A stretch of 64,000 bases of DNA from Mesorhizobium loti R88b (GTDB taxonomy: Bacteria > Pseudomonadota > Alphaproteobacteria > Rhizobiales > Rhizobiaceae): NCBI RefSeq assembly GCF_013170845.1, contig NZ_CP033367.1, forward strand, positions 992,001-1,056,000, in the 5' to 3' direction. Position 1 is the first letter of the stretch. Each line of letters opens with the position of its first letter. The notes under the pieces were generated by a model. The model was not told the origin of the DNA. It made no database searches and saw only the letters and a list, made by a program, of their open reading frames with translations. Below, in pieces: positions 44,200 to 52,542 of the stretch. Position numbers and translations under genes: made by a program.

Positions 44200-44649
44200 A
44201 TGCTCACCAAAAAAGGCAAGTACGGCCTCAAGGCACTCGTCCACCTCGCGCAGCTGCCAGCCGGGCAGTTGGCTTTCGTTGGCGATATCGCGACCGGCAA
44301 CACCATCCCGAAGAAATTTCTCGACGCCATCCTGGGTGAACTGCGCAATGCTGGTTTCGTGCAGAGCCGCAAGGGCAAGGATGGCGGCTACCGCTTGGCG
44401 CGGCCTGCCGATGAGATCAAGGTCGGTCATGTCGTGCGCGTCCTCGACGGGCCGCTGGCCCCAATTCCCTGCGCCAGCCGCACCCAGTATCAGCGCTGTG
44501 AAGACTGCAACGAGGCGACATGCCAAGTCCGACATCTGATGCTGGAAGTCCGGCAGGCGATCGCCGAGGTGCTCGATCAGCGCAGCCTCGCCGAAATGCG
44601 CGATATCGGTCTCGACGACCTTCCCGTCACGGTGAAGGTCCAGGCCTGA
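44200..44649 (+). CDS. Rrf2 family transcriptional regulator
   Basis: The 149-residue protein has the Rrf2 winged helix: MLTKKGKYGLKALVHLAQLP, ATGNTIPKKFLDAILGELRN and GFVQSRKGKDGGYRLARPAD. Four cysteines follow in the C-terminal part (PCASR, QRCEDC, ATCQV), spaced C-x8-C-x2-C-x4-C, which could hold an Fe-S cluster as in IscR or NsrR, though the spacing is not that of either. It is 10 bases upstream of the FAD/NAD(P)-binding protein gene and probably cotranscribed with it. Confidence 0.9.
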   Translation: MLTKKGKYGLKALVHLAQLPAGQLAFVGDIATGNTIPKKFLDAILGELRNAGFVQSRKGKDGGYRLARPADEIKVGHVVRVLDGPLAPIPCASRTQYQRCEDCNEATCQVRHLMLEVRQAIAEVLDQRSLAEMRDIGLDDLPVTVKVQA

Positions 44650-44659
44650 CGCTTCACGC

Positions 44660-46018
44660 ATGGCGGCAACACGCATGAGCGGGCGCGCCAATTCGATCAT
44701 CATTGTCGGCGGCGGCGCCAGCGGCGTCGTGCTGGCCGCGCATCTCTTGAAATCGTCCAATCCCGATCTGCGCGTCACGCTGATCGAAAGGCGCCCGCAT
44801 TTCGGACAAGGCGTCGCCTATTCGACGCTGCTGTCGGCGCATGTGCTGAATGTCAGCGCCGCCGGTATGAGTGCCTATGCCGACGACTCCAGCAATTTCT
44901 GGCGCTGGCTGCAAGGGCATGGCCTGGTGAGCCCGGAGCAAACGCCACAGACGCCCTTCTACGCGCCGCGCAGCATCTATGCCCGTTATCTCGGGGAGCT
45001 GCTCGACGAACTCGAAGCGCAGGAGCAGCCGACCGGGCGCCTGCGCCTGATCCATGAGGAGAGCCGGTCGATCACGCCGACCCCGTCCGGCGTCGAGGTG
45101 GCGCTCGCCAACGGCACCAGCGTCGTCGCGCATCTGGCCATATTGGCCACCGGCCATGACGAGCAGCCGGCGCAGGGCCATGCGATCCGGATGGGTTCGG
45201 AAGCCGACACGGAGCTTGTCCCCGACAGAAGGGTGATGGTGCTGGGCACCGGCCTCAGCATGGTCGATGCGTTCCTGGCGCTGGAACAGCGCGGCCACAC
45301 GGGCGAGATCGTCGCCGTTTCCCGGCGTGGCCTGCTGCCGTCGCCACACCGCAAGGGCAACCCGATCAAGCTCGATGTAGCCGACATCCCGCTCGGCACC
45401 CAGCTTTCCTATTTCGTCGGCTGGTTCCGCGACCTGATCAAGGAGAACCAGAAGGCCGGCGTCGACTGGCGCGACGTGGTCGACGGTCTCAGGCCATTCA
45501 ATCAGAAGATCTGGCAGAACTGGCCGGCCTCGGCCAAGCGCCGTTTCGTCGAGCACACCAAGGCCTGGTGGGACATCCACCGCCATCGCATGCCGCCCGA
45601 AGTCTATGCGCGCGTGACCGAGGCGGTGAAAACGGGCCGCATCCGCCTGGTCGCCGGCCGCGTCGTCGACATCGCCAGGGGTGGTGACTTCACCGTCCAG
45701 GTCCAGTCGCGCCACACGCAGCGCCTCGAGACCTTCGACGTCGCCCGCATCTATGATTGCTCGGGCATCGTGCGCGACATCTCGACCTCGTCGAACAGCG
45801 TGGTGCGCTCGCTGGTCGACCGCGGGCTGGCGCGGCCGGACCCGCTGCGCATCGGCCTCGACGTGTCGGCCAATTGCGAGATCATCGCCGGCGACGGGAC
45901 GGTTTCGGCCAAGATCCTGGCGGTCGGCCCGCTGACGCGCGGCACCTTCTTCGAGATCGACGCCATACCCGATATCCGCGTCCAGTGCGCACGGCTGAGC
46001 AAGCGGCTGCTGGGTTGA
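44660..46018 (+). CDS. FAD/NAD(P)-binding oxidoreductase (NAD_binding_9 family)
   Basis: The 452-residue protein begins with a Rossmann FAD site (IIIVGGGASGVVLAAHLLKS) and then PHFGQGVAYSTLLSAHVLNV and NFWRWLQGHG, features of the YdhS/HcrB-like FAD-dependent family. MVLGTGLSMVDAFLALEQRG is a second Rossmann (NAD(P)) motif, and IYDCSGIVRDI is near the end. The substrate is unknown. The start at 44660 yields an eight-residue N-terminal tail; MSGRANS (44675) is an alternative start. Close linkage to the Rrf2 gene suggests redox or sulfur regulation, by inference. Confidence 0.85.
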   Translation: MAATRMSGRANSIIIVGGGASGVVLAAHLLKSSNPDLRVTLIERRPHFGQGVAYSTLLSAHVLNVSAAGMSAYADDSSNFWRWLQGHGLVSPEQTPQTPFYAPRSIYARYLGELLDELEAQEQPTGRLRLIHEESRSITPTPSGVEVALANGTSVVAHLAILATGHDEQPAQGHAIRMGSEADTELVPDRRVMVLGTGLSMVDAFLALEQRGHTGEIVAVSRRGLLPSPHRKGNPIKLDVADIPLGTQLSYFVGWFRDLIKENQKAGVDWRDVVDGLRPFNQKIWQNWPASAKRRFVEHTKAWWDIHRHRMPPEVYARVTEAVKTGRIRLVAGRVVDIARGGDFTVQVQSRHTQRLETFDVARIYDCSGIVRDISTSSNSVVRSLVDRGLARPDPLRIGLDVSANCEIIAGDGTVSAKILAVGPLTRGTFFEIDAIPDIRVQCARLSKRLLG

Positions 46019-46174
46019 AGAGCGCCTTCCGCGATCGCACCATATTCGGCTGAGCGCAGTCTGCTATTGATCCGGGGCGGCCCTAAGTCGGCCCGAGCAA
46101 CTTCCGTTCTTAGCAATAAGACGGCAGGACTAAAGTCTTGTGCCCTAGTAGGCCTTGGTCTGAGGGGCCCTCGA

Positions 46175-46209
46175 ACGTTCCGTACTTGTCCATTGGACGT
46201 TCCGTACTT
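46175..46209. repeat. two direct repeats ACGTTCCGTACTT
   Basis: Exact 13-base direct repeats at 46175-46187 and 46197-46209, 22 bases apart. The spacing of two helical turns fits a regulator site, but no adjacent gene start fits clearly; the 326 bases of 46019-46344 hold no other feature. Confidence 0.3.
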
Positions 46210-46344
46210 TAGTCAATCGATATATACCTAAATTCAGCATGTCTCATATAATGGCGATGCAAATCGGCTTGCCAAAAGAGGGGTAATCCTCCCGCTTTCG
46301 GTGTTCCCGATTGTCTCTCAAGCCCGGTTTCGGGCCAGGCTCTC

Positions 46345-46545
46345 TTAGCTCTCAGGGACCAATTTCGACCGGATCTCTTTGACGGCGTTCGCGATGGCGT
46401 CAAGGGTCGTGAGGTCGAGGGCCAAGTCTAAAATGCCCTCCGTTGTCTGGATGGAAAGGATGCCCAGAGAACCCTTCTCATCCTCGACCGTGCTGACATG
46501 AATCTCGGTCGGGACGAAAGGCAGAGCCTTTGTGGTACGGCGCAT
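46345..46545 (-). CDS. small hypothetical protein
   Basis: A 66-residue protein, MRRTTKALPFVPTEIHVSTV then ILSIQTTEGILDLALDLTTL and AIANAVKEIRSKLVPES. The alternation of strand- and helix-like parts is compact and protein-like, and similar short ORFs occur in rhizobia, but no function is known. It has a GGTGATCG sequence before the ATG. It is isolated between the oxidoreductase gene and the DJ-1-like gene. Confidence 0.6.
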   Translation of the reverse strand: MRRTTKALPFVPTEIHVSTVEDEKGSLGILSIQTTEGILDLALDLTTLDAIANAVKEIRSKLVPES

Positions 46546-46850
46546 CGATCACCTGTCTCCCCCGGGGCGCGACAATCGCGCACTCGGGTTGGGATTTCAA
46601 GCTGGCCATGAGCCCAACGGCAGGGAGAGGATGGCCGGTGCAGGGGATGCTTGGGTTGGAAGCGGGCCGCACCGGCCATCGCGGGACAGGCTTCGATTTG
46701 GGATCGTCCCCCGCATCGACCAAGCTACACATACATTAGCTATTACTCAACTAAGACTGAAGTCCCAGCCGTCGGGGAACGCCTGAAAATCCGGGGAAAA
46801 GCGCGTGGCGCTATCCAAGGGAATTGCATAAAAGCCAACGAGAAGGGCGC

Positions 46851-47621
46851 TCAGCCGCCCAACGCCTCGCACACCAGGCGTGCGGTCTCGGCGCCGGAAA
46901 AATTCTGCTGGCCGGTGATCAGATTGCCGTCACGTATGGCAAAGCCGCGCCATAAGCCTGCCTGGACATAATTGGCGCCGCTTGCCTTCAGCTCATCCTC
47001 GATGCGCCACGGCATCAGGTGGCTGCCAGGCTGGAGCGCGCCTATCTCCCAGGTTGCCTTGTCGGCGAAATCCTCCTCGGCATTGGCGAAACCGGTCACC
47101 GTCTTGCCGGCAACGAGCAGCCAGCCGTCAGCGCGCCTGGCGTAACGCAGCAGCGCGGTGCCGTGGCAGAGCGCTGCCGCCACCTTGCCCGCTTCATGGA
47201 AGGCGACGAATATTCTTTGCAGCGTTTCCGCGCGATCATAGCTGAACATCGGCGCCTGGCCGCCGGCGACGACGATGGCGTCGAAGCTGTCGACGTCGAT
47301 CTCCGCCACCGGCCGCGTGGTTTCCACCAGAGCCGCCAGTTTCGGGCTCGACAGGAAGCCGAGCGAGATCAGATCGGTTTCGGAATAGCCTGAAGCGTCA
47401 CGCGGATCGCTCAGCGCGTCGGCCTCGCATCTGCCGCCTTCAGGCGAAAAGATCTCCACCGCATAGCCGCGTTCGGTGAAGGCGAACCACGGATGCGTCA
47501 GCTCGCTCCACCAGAAGCCGACCGGCCATCCGGTCGTGGTGGAGACGGCCGGATTGGCGATGACGATCGCCAGACGCTTCGGCCTCAGCGCATCGACCGG
47601 ATTGGCATCCCTGACACTCAT
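46851..47621 (-). CDS. DJ-1/PfpI (class I glutamine amidotransferase-like) protein
   Basis: The 256-residue protein has the Hsp31-like layout: RLAIVIANPAVSTTTGWPVG, WWSELTHPWFAFTERGYAVE, DAIVVAGGQAPMFSY and the nucleophile elbow AAALCHGTALLRYA with the cysteine and adjacent histidine. Family members act as glyoxalase III or chaperone/deglycase. The N-terminal extension is small. The HxlR regulator 123 bases away on the other strand is the probable regulator of this gene. Confidence 0.9.
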   Translation of the reverse strand: MSVRDANPVDALRPKRLAIVIANPAVSTTTGWPVGFWWSELTHPWFAFTERGYAVEIFSPEGGRCEADALSDPRDASGYSETDLISLGFLSSPKLAALVETTRPVAEIDVDSFDAIVVAGGQAPMFSYDRAETLQRIFVAFHEAGKVAAALCHGTALLRYARRADGWLLVAGKTVTGFANAEEDFADKATWEIGALQPGSHLMPWRIEDELKASGANYVQAGLWRGFAIRDGNLITGQQNFSGAETARLVCEALGG

Positions 47622-47744
47622 CTTGGCTCTCCCTTATGAAGCTTTCGCCGACAATGCTGGACCTTGGGCCGGACCATGCAATCTGGCCATATGGCGGGGC
47701 AAAATCCGCTTCCGTCGCGGCGGCGCCATGCCTAGGATCGGGGC

Positions 47745-48098
47745 ATGACCCAACGCGGAAGACTCTATGGCTGCCCGGTCGAGTTCGCGCTCGATGCGCT
47801 CGGCGGCAAGTGGAAAACAGTGATCATCGCGCGGATCAAGCAGAACCCGCTGCGCTATTCCGAATTGCGCCGGCTGATCCCGTCGCTGTCCGACAAGATG
47901 CTGACGCAGCGCCTGGCCGATCTGGTCGAGATCGGCTTCGTCGTGCTGGAGACCTCGCCCGACGGCAAGGCGCGCTATGCTCTGACCGGTCGCGGCCACG
48001 ATCTCGCAGCAGCACTCCAGGCGCTTTACGACTGGGGCAGCGAGCACGGCCGTGCGGAGGGTGTGCGCTTCCGCACCGACATTGATGTCGCCGCCTGA
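47745..48098 (+). CDS. HxlR family transcriptional regulator
   Basis: The 117-residue protein shows the HxlR winged helix: CPVEFALDALGGKWKTVIIA, NPLRYSELRRLIPSLSDKML and TQRLADLVEIGFVVLETSPD. Cys10 in YGCPVE matches the redox-sensing cysteine position of HypR/YodB/QorR-type members that respond to quinones or electrophiles. Divergent orientation to the DJ-1-like gene suggests control of it in response to reactive carbonyls; that is an inference. Confidence 0.92.
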   Translation: MTQRGRLYGCPVEFALDALGGKWKTVIIARIKQNPLRYSELRRLIPSLSDKMLTQRLADLVEIGFVVLETSPDGKARYALTGRGHDLAAALQALYDWGSEHGRAEGVRFRTDIDVAA

Positions 48099-48106
48099 CA
48101 AAGCGT

Positions 48107-48757
48107 CTATCTCCCGCCTGCGGCCAGCGCGCCGCAAAAGCCGGCGACATCTGACATGACGGCTTCGCCGAGATAACGCAGCGTCGCCATCGAGCGATCG
48201 CGCGCTTCGCGATTACCGAAGCCGCAGGCGTCCTCGATCACCACGGCCACAAAACCGTTGTCGCTCGCCTGGCGGACGGTCGGCTCGATGCCGATCTCCA
48301 TGGCGATGCCGGCAAGGGCAATGGCGCGCACGCCGCAATCGCGCAGCGCAAAACCGAGCGCCGTGGACTCGAAGGCCGACATGGTCAGCTTGTCGAAGAC
48401 GGCTTCGTTGGCGCGGGGCGCGAGTTCGGGGACGATCCCGGTCGCATCCGTGTCGCGCAAAAACCAGGGATCGACCATGTCGGGGCTGTCGCGCCGCTGC
48501 CAGGCCATGGCGGTGCGCAGCTGGGTGGCGCCCATCCATTTGCGCGGCAAGGACAGATGGCGCGTGAACGCCACCCGCATGCCGGCCGAGCGCGCGGCTT
48601 CGAGCACGATGCCGGTGCGTTCGACAATCTCAGCGGCGCCGGCAAGCTGGCGGCAAATGCCGACCTGCATGTCGTAGACCACCAGCGCCATGCGGTGCGG
48701 TTCGCACCATTCGACCAGGCTGGTCGGGATCTCGATGCCTTCGCTGGACCGGATCAT
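48107..48757 (-). CDS. isochorismatase-family cysteine hydrolase
   Basis: A 216-residue protein: MALVVYDMQVGICRQLA with the catalytic Asp, FTRHLSLPRKWMG, VFDKLTMSAFESTALGFALR with the Lys, and the expected Cys replaced in GIAMEIGIEPTVRQASDNGF, where family members have a Cys two or three residues before E-x-x. The catalytic cysteine therefore seems absent, so activity as a true hydrolase is doubtful. ATG 48757 overlaps the stop of the upstream gene by four bases; the two form an operon. Confidence 0.82.
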   Translation of the reverse strand: MIRSSEGIEIPTSLVEWCEPHRMALVVYDMQVGICRQLAGAAEIVERTGIVLEAARSAGMRVAFTRHLSLPRKWMGATQLRTAMAWQRRDSPDMVDPWFLRDTDATGIVPELAPRANEAVFDKLTMSAFESTALGFALRDCGVRAIALAGIAMEIGIEPTVRQASDNGFVAVVIEDACGFGNREARDRSMATLRYLGEAVMSDVAGFCGALAAGGR

Positions 48758-49086
48758 GCCGCGGTCCGGTCCCAGGGCTTGGCGATGTCGACGCTGGGAT
48801 CGAACAGATATTCGAGCGGCAAGGGTGCTGAGTCGAAGGCGAGGAACTGCCACTCCAGCAGCCCGGCCTTCGACAGCGGAAAGTCGTCGGTGTAGCGCCT
48901 GGCTTGCTCGACGCTGTCGAGTTCGAAGACGATGATGACGCCGCCGACATCGGCGCGCGCATAGTTCTCGCGCACGATGCCTGCCTTCCACAGCCGCCAG
49001 ACATTCGATACCTCATCGCGCAGATAGGGTTTCAGATCGTCGAGGGTGACGCCGGGCTTGAAGTTGTCATAGGCAATGATCTTCAT
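48754..49086 (-). CDS. small ferredoxin-like (muconolactone-isomerase-like) protein
   Basis: The 110-residue protein (MKIIAYDNFKPGVTLDDLKP, GIVRENYARADVGGVIIVFE, DFPLSKAGLLEWQFLAF) has the alternating pattern of a dimeric alpha/beta-barrel such as muconolactone isomerase or superoxide-responsive small proteins of that type. It lies upstream of the isochorismatase-like gene, with overlapping stop and start. I cannot identify a substrate. Confidence 0.65.
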   Translation of the reverse strand: MKIIAYDNFKPGVTLDDLKPYLRDEVSNVWRLWKAGIVRENYARADVGGVIIVFELDSVEQARRYTDDFPLSKAGLLEWQFLAFDSAPLPLEYLFDPSVDIAKPWDRTAA

Positions 49087-49251
49087 CGGCTGTCTCCTCT
49101 TGGGGTGTCAGGATCGCGCGGTCCGCCTGTTTCGGCTGGCATCCCGTTCGGCTAGCATGTTGAAAATGGCGGCTTCAACGAACGAGATGGTTCGTTGAAG
49201 CGGTGGGCCGAATGCCCTTTCGTGGCGCGGCATCCGGTGGGAGACAAGAGA

Positions 49252-49653
49252 ATGGCTATCGAGCGGCTGAACCCGAAGGGGATGCACAGCAACCCGGCCT
49301 ATTCGCAGGGCGTGGCGCTGCCGGCCTCGGCGCGCATCGTGCTGATCGGCGGCCAGAACGGCGTTGATGCCGATGGCCAGATCGTCGGCAAGGGCGACAT
49401 CGCGGCACAGACCAGGCAGGCGCTCGCCAATCTGGCGATGGTGCTCGAAGCCGGCGGCGCCAGGCCGGAAAACCTCGTGCGGCTATCGATCTACATTGTC
49501 GGCGACGCCGACATCAGGCCGGCCTTCGGCGTCTGGATGGCGTTCTGGGCAGATCGAGGACCACCGCCGGTGGTGACGGGCATCCGCGTGCTCGGCCTCG
49601 CCAATCCGGATTTCCTGATCGAGATCGAAGGCCAGGCCGCGGTTGAGGCATAA
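49252..49653 (+). CDS. RidA family protein (Rid deaminase superfamily)
   Basis: RidA-type proteins hydrolyse reactive enamine/imine intermediates such as 2-aminoacrylate. The 133-residue protein carries AIERLNPKGMHSNPAYSQGV, IGGQNGVDADGQIVGKGDIA, TRQALANLAMVLEAGGARPE and RVLGLANPDFLIEIEGQAAV. The usual active-site Arg (in the R-x-C-V-E... region of RidA) appears changed: the C-terminal region reads VTGIRVLGLANPDFLIEIEG, so this may be a Rid subfamily without full deaminase activity. ATG 49252 follows GAGACAAGAGA. It is divergent from the hydrolase pair at 48107-49086. Confidence 0.88.
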   Translation: MAIERLNPKGMHSNPAYSQGVALPASARIVLIGGQNGVDADGQIVGKGDIAAQTRQALANLAMVLEAGGARPENLVRLSIYIVGDADIRPAFGVWMAFWADRGPPPVVTGIRVLGLANPDFLIEIEGQAAVEA

Positions 49654-49783
49654 TAGATCAGGCACCTCTTGGAATTTCATTCCCCGTCTGGCCGGCTGAT
49701 TGGCACGTTCTATCTTCTTTCCCGCGACAAACGGCTGGAAAAGGAGCTACGCTGCCGCTCCGCCGGCTCAATCAAAAAGTAGA

Positions 49784-49834
49784 GCATGATGTCGTCCGAA
49801 AACCGCTTCACACTTTTCGGCATCATGCTCTGGA
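49784..49834. repeat. dispersed rhizobial intergenic element
   Basis: AGAGCATGATGTCGTCCGAA and TTTTCGGCATCATGCTCT are complementary ends of a 50-base palindrome, a type found widely in rhizobial intergenic DNA. It lies 26 bases before the cystathionine beta-synthase start. Confidence 0.75.
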
Positions 49835-49860
49835 CGGTCGCTTGATCAGGGAGCTTCGAT

Positions 49861-51300
49861 ATGAGCGAGCACGGAAAAGCTGCGCCAGGCAGCACCCCCT
49901 CGGACGGTCCATCGTCCCGGCTGCGCCCACCCTATGCGTCGGTTCTCGACCTCATCGGCCAGACGCCAGTGGTCGAGCTGACCAAGTTCGACACCGGCAA
50001 ATGCCGGCTGTTCATCAAACTTGAAAGCCAGAATCCGGGCGGCTCGATCAAGGACCGCATCGCGCTGTCGATGATTGCCGCCGCCGAGAAAGAGGGCAAG
50101 CTGAAGCGTGGCGGCACCATTGTCGAGGCGACGGCCGGCAATACCGGCCTCGGCCTTGCCCAGGTCGGCATCCCCAAGGGCTACCGCATCGTGCTGGTCG
50201 TGCCCGACAAGATGTCGCGCGAAAAGATCCAGCATCTGCGCGCGCTGGGCGCGGAAGTGCGCATGACGCGCTCCGATGTCGGCAAGGGCCATGCCGAATA
50301 TTACCAGGACATGGCCGAGAAGATCGCGGCGGAGGTGCCCGGCGCCTTCTACGCCAACCAGTTCGCCAATCCGGCCAACCCGCTGGCGCATGAGACGGCC
50401 ACCGGCCCGGAGATCTTTTCCCAGCTCGATGGCGACGTCGACGCGGTGGTCGTCGGCGTCGGCTCGGGCGGCACGCTGACCGGGCTTGGCCGCTACTTTG
50501 CGAAAGTGTCGCCGAAGACCGAGATGGTGCTCGCCGACCCGGTCGGCTCGGTGCTGGCGCCATTGATCAAGACCGGCAAGATGGAAGAGGCCGGCAGCTG
50601 GACAGTGGAAGGCATCGGCGAGGATTTCGTGCCACCCAATGCCGATCTGTCCTTGGTCAAGAAGGCCTATTCGATCACGGACAAGCAAAGCATGCTGGCA
50701 GTGCGCGACCTGCTGTCCCGCGAAGGCATCCTGGCCGGTTCGTCGTCGGGCACGCTGCTGTCGGCCGCCTTGCGCTATTGCCGCGAGCAGACCTCGCCCA
50801 AGCGCGTCGTCACCTTCGTCTGCGACAGCGGCAACAAGTACCTGTCAAAAGTGTTCGACGATTTCTGGCTGGCCGAGCAAGGATTGGCCGAGCAGGAACA
50901 TCATGGCGATCTGCGCGACCTGGTGATGCGTTCGCATCGCACCGGTGACACGGTCTCTGTCGGCCCGGACGAAAGCCTGCTCAACGCCTATGGCCGCATG
51001 CGCCGCTCGGATGTGTCGCAGCTGCCGGTGCTCGACAATGGCAAGCTCGTTGGCATCGTCGACGAAAGCGACATACTGGCCAAGGTCGAGGGTCCGCATG
51101 ACGGCCGCTGGGAACGCTTCAACGGCCCGGTGCGCACGGCGATGACCTCCAATCTGCACACGCTGCAGGCCAGCCAGACGCTGGATGCGCTGCTGCCGGT
51201 GTTCGACCGCAATGAGGTCGCCATCATCTTCGACGGCGACGAGTTCGTCGGCCTGATAACCCGCATCGACCTGATCAACCATTTGAGGCGCGCCCGATGA
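49861..51300 (+). CDS. cystathionine beta-synthase with C-terminal CBS domain pair
   Basis: Condenses homocysteine and serine to cystathionine (PLP). The 479-residue protein has a cysteine-synthase-like PLP domain: NPGGSIKDRIALSM with Lys64 as Schiff-base lysine, EATAGNTGLGLAQVGIP and VGVGSGGTLTGLGRYF for the phosphate loop. Two CBS domains occupy about residues 345-475 (VGPDESLLNAYGRMRRSDVS, DNGKLVGIVDESD, NEVAIIFDGDEFVGLITRID). It lacks the heme domain of animal CBS. ATGA overlap with the next gene makes a tight two-gene operon for reverse transsulfuration. A cysteine synthase is a less likely reading. Confidence 0.92.
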   Translation: MSEHGKAAPGSTPSDGPSSRLRPPYASVLDLIGQTPVVELTKFDTGKCRLFIKLESQNPGGSIKDRIALSMIAAAEKEGKLKRGGTIVEATAGNTGLGLAQVGIPKGYRIVLVVPDKMSREKIQHLRALGAEVRMTRSDVGKGHAEYYQDMAEKIAAEVPGAFYANQFANPANPLAHETATGPEIFSQLDGDVDAVVVGVGSGGTLTGLGRYFAKVSPKTEMVLADPVGSVLAPLIKTGKMEEAGSWTVEGIGEDFVPPNADLSLVKKAYSITDKQSMLAVRDLLSREGILAGSSSGTLLSAALRYCREQTSPKRVVTFVCDSGNKYLSKVFDDFWLAEQGLAEQEHHGDLRDLVMRSHRTGDTVSVGPDESLLNAYGRMRRSDVSQLPVLDNGKLVGIVDESDILAKVEGPHDGRWERFNGPVRTAMTSNLHTLQASQTLDALLPVFDRNEVAIIFDGDEFVGLITRIDLINHLRRAR

Positions 51301-52478
51301 CCAAACATACCCCGCCAGTCGGCAAAAACCGCCTGGCCTTCTCGACGCGCACCATCCATGGCGGCCAGAGCCACGATCCGCTGACCGGTGCCGTGATGGT
51401 GCCGATCTACGCCACCTCGACCTTTGCCCAGCAATCGCCCGGCGTGCACAAGGGTTTTGAATATGCCCGCAGCCAGAACCCGACGCGCTTTGCCTTCGAG
51501 CGCGCGGTGGCCGATCTGGAAAGCGGCTCGGCAGCCTTCGCCTTTGCCTCCGGCCTGGCGGCGATCTCGACGGTGCTGGAACTGCTCGATAGCGGCGCCC
51601 ATATCGTCGCCACCGACGACATCTATGGCGGTTCCTTCCGGCTGATGGAGCGGGTGCGCAAGCGCTCTGCCAATCTGCAGGTCTCCTTCGTCGACTTCAC
51701 CGACCTTGCGGCGGTGGAAGCCGCGATCCGGCCGGACACGAAACTGCTGTGGGTCGAGACGCCGACCAATCCGCTGCTGCGCATCGTCGACCTCGAAGGC
51801 GTCGCCGCGCTCGCCAAGCGCAAGGGCATCCTGTCGGTTGCCGACAACACGTTCTGCAGCCCCTATATCCAGCGGCCGCTGGAACTCGGCATCGATATAA
51901 CAGTCCACTCGACGACCAAATATCTCAATGGCCATTCCGACATGGTCGGCGGCGTCGCCGTGGTCGGCGACAACAAGGATCTCGCCGCCCAGCTGAAATT
52001 CCTGCAGAACGCCATCGGCGCCATTTCAGGCCCGTTCGACAGTTTTCTCGCGCTGCGCGGCCTGAAGACGCTGGCGCTCAGGATGGAGCGGCATTCCGAC
52101 AACGGCCTGAAAATCGCGCAGTGGCTGGAAGCCCGCAAGGACGTGCGCCGGGTCCTCTATCCCGGCCTCGCCAGCCACCCGCAGCACGCCATCGCCGTGC
52201 AGCAGATGCACGCCTTCGGCGGCATGATCACGGTTGTGCTCGACCGCGACCTTGCCGGGACAAAGCGCTTCCTCGAACGCACGCAATTGTTCACGCTGGC
52301 CGAGAGCCTCGGCGGCGTGGAGAGCCTGATCGAGCACCCGGCGCTGATGACGCATGGGTCCATTCCCGCCGAGAAGCGGGCGGAGATCGGGATTTCGGAT
52401 TCGCTGGTGAGGTTGTCGGCGGGGATCGAGGATGGCGATGATCTGATTGCGGATCTGGAGCAGGCGCTGGGGGGATGA
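51297..52478 (+). CDS. cystathionine gamma-lyase/gamma-synthase (Cys/Met metabolism PLP enzyme)
   Basis: The 393-residue PLP enzyme has Lys208 in VHSTTKYLNGHSD, which forms the Schiff base, plus TRTIHGGQSHDPLTGAVMVP, YSRSQNPTR-like EYARSQNPTRFAFERAVADL and ESLGGVESLIEHPALMTHGS. Coupled directly behind cystathionine beta-synthase, it most likely acts as cystathionine gamma-lyase giving cysteine, 2-oxobutyrate and ammonia; gamma-synthase activity cannot be excluded by sequence. Confidence 0.93.
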   Translation: MTKHTPPVGKNRLAFSTRTIHGGQSHDPLTGAVMVPIYATSTFAQQSPGVHKGFEYARSQNPTRFAFERAVADLESGSAAFAFASGLAAISTVLELLDSGAHIVATDDIYGGSFRLMERVRKRSANLQVSFVDFTDLAAVEAAIRPDTKLLWVETPTNPLLRIVDLEGVAALAKRKGILSVADNTFCSPYIQRPLELGIDITVHSTTKYLNGHSDMVGGVAVVGDNKDLAAQLKFLQNAIGAISGPFDSFLALRGLKTLALRMERHSDNGLKIAQWLEARKDVRRVLYPGLASHPQHAIAVQQMHAFGGMITVVLDRDLAGTKRFLERTQLFTLAESLGGVESLIEHPALMTHGSIPAEKRAEIGISDSLVRLSAGIEDGDDLIADLEQALGG

Positions 52479-52542
52479 AGGCGCTATGATTGGCTATCGG
52501 CCCGGTTGACCCCTAAGGCGATTGGCCCGAAATGTAGCGCCC

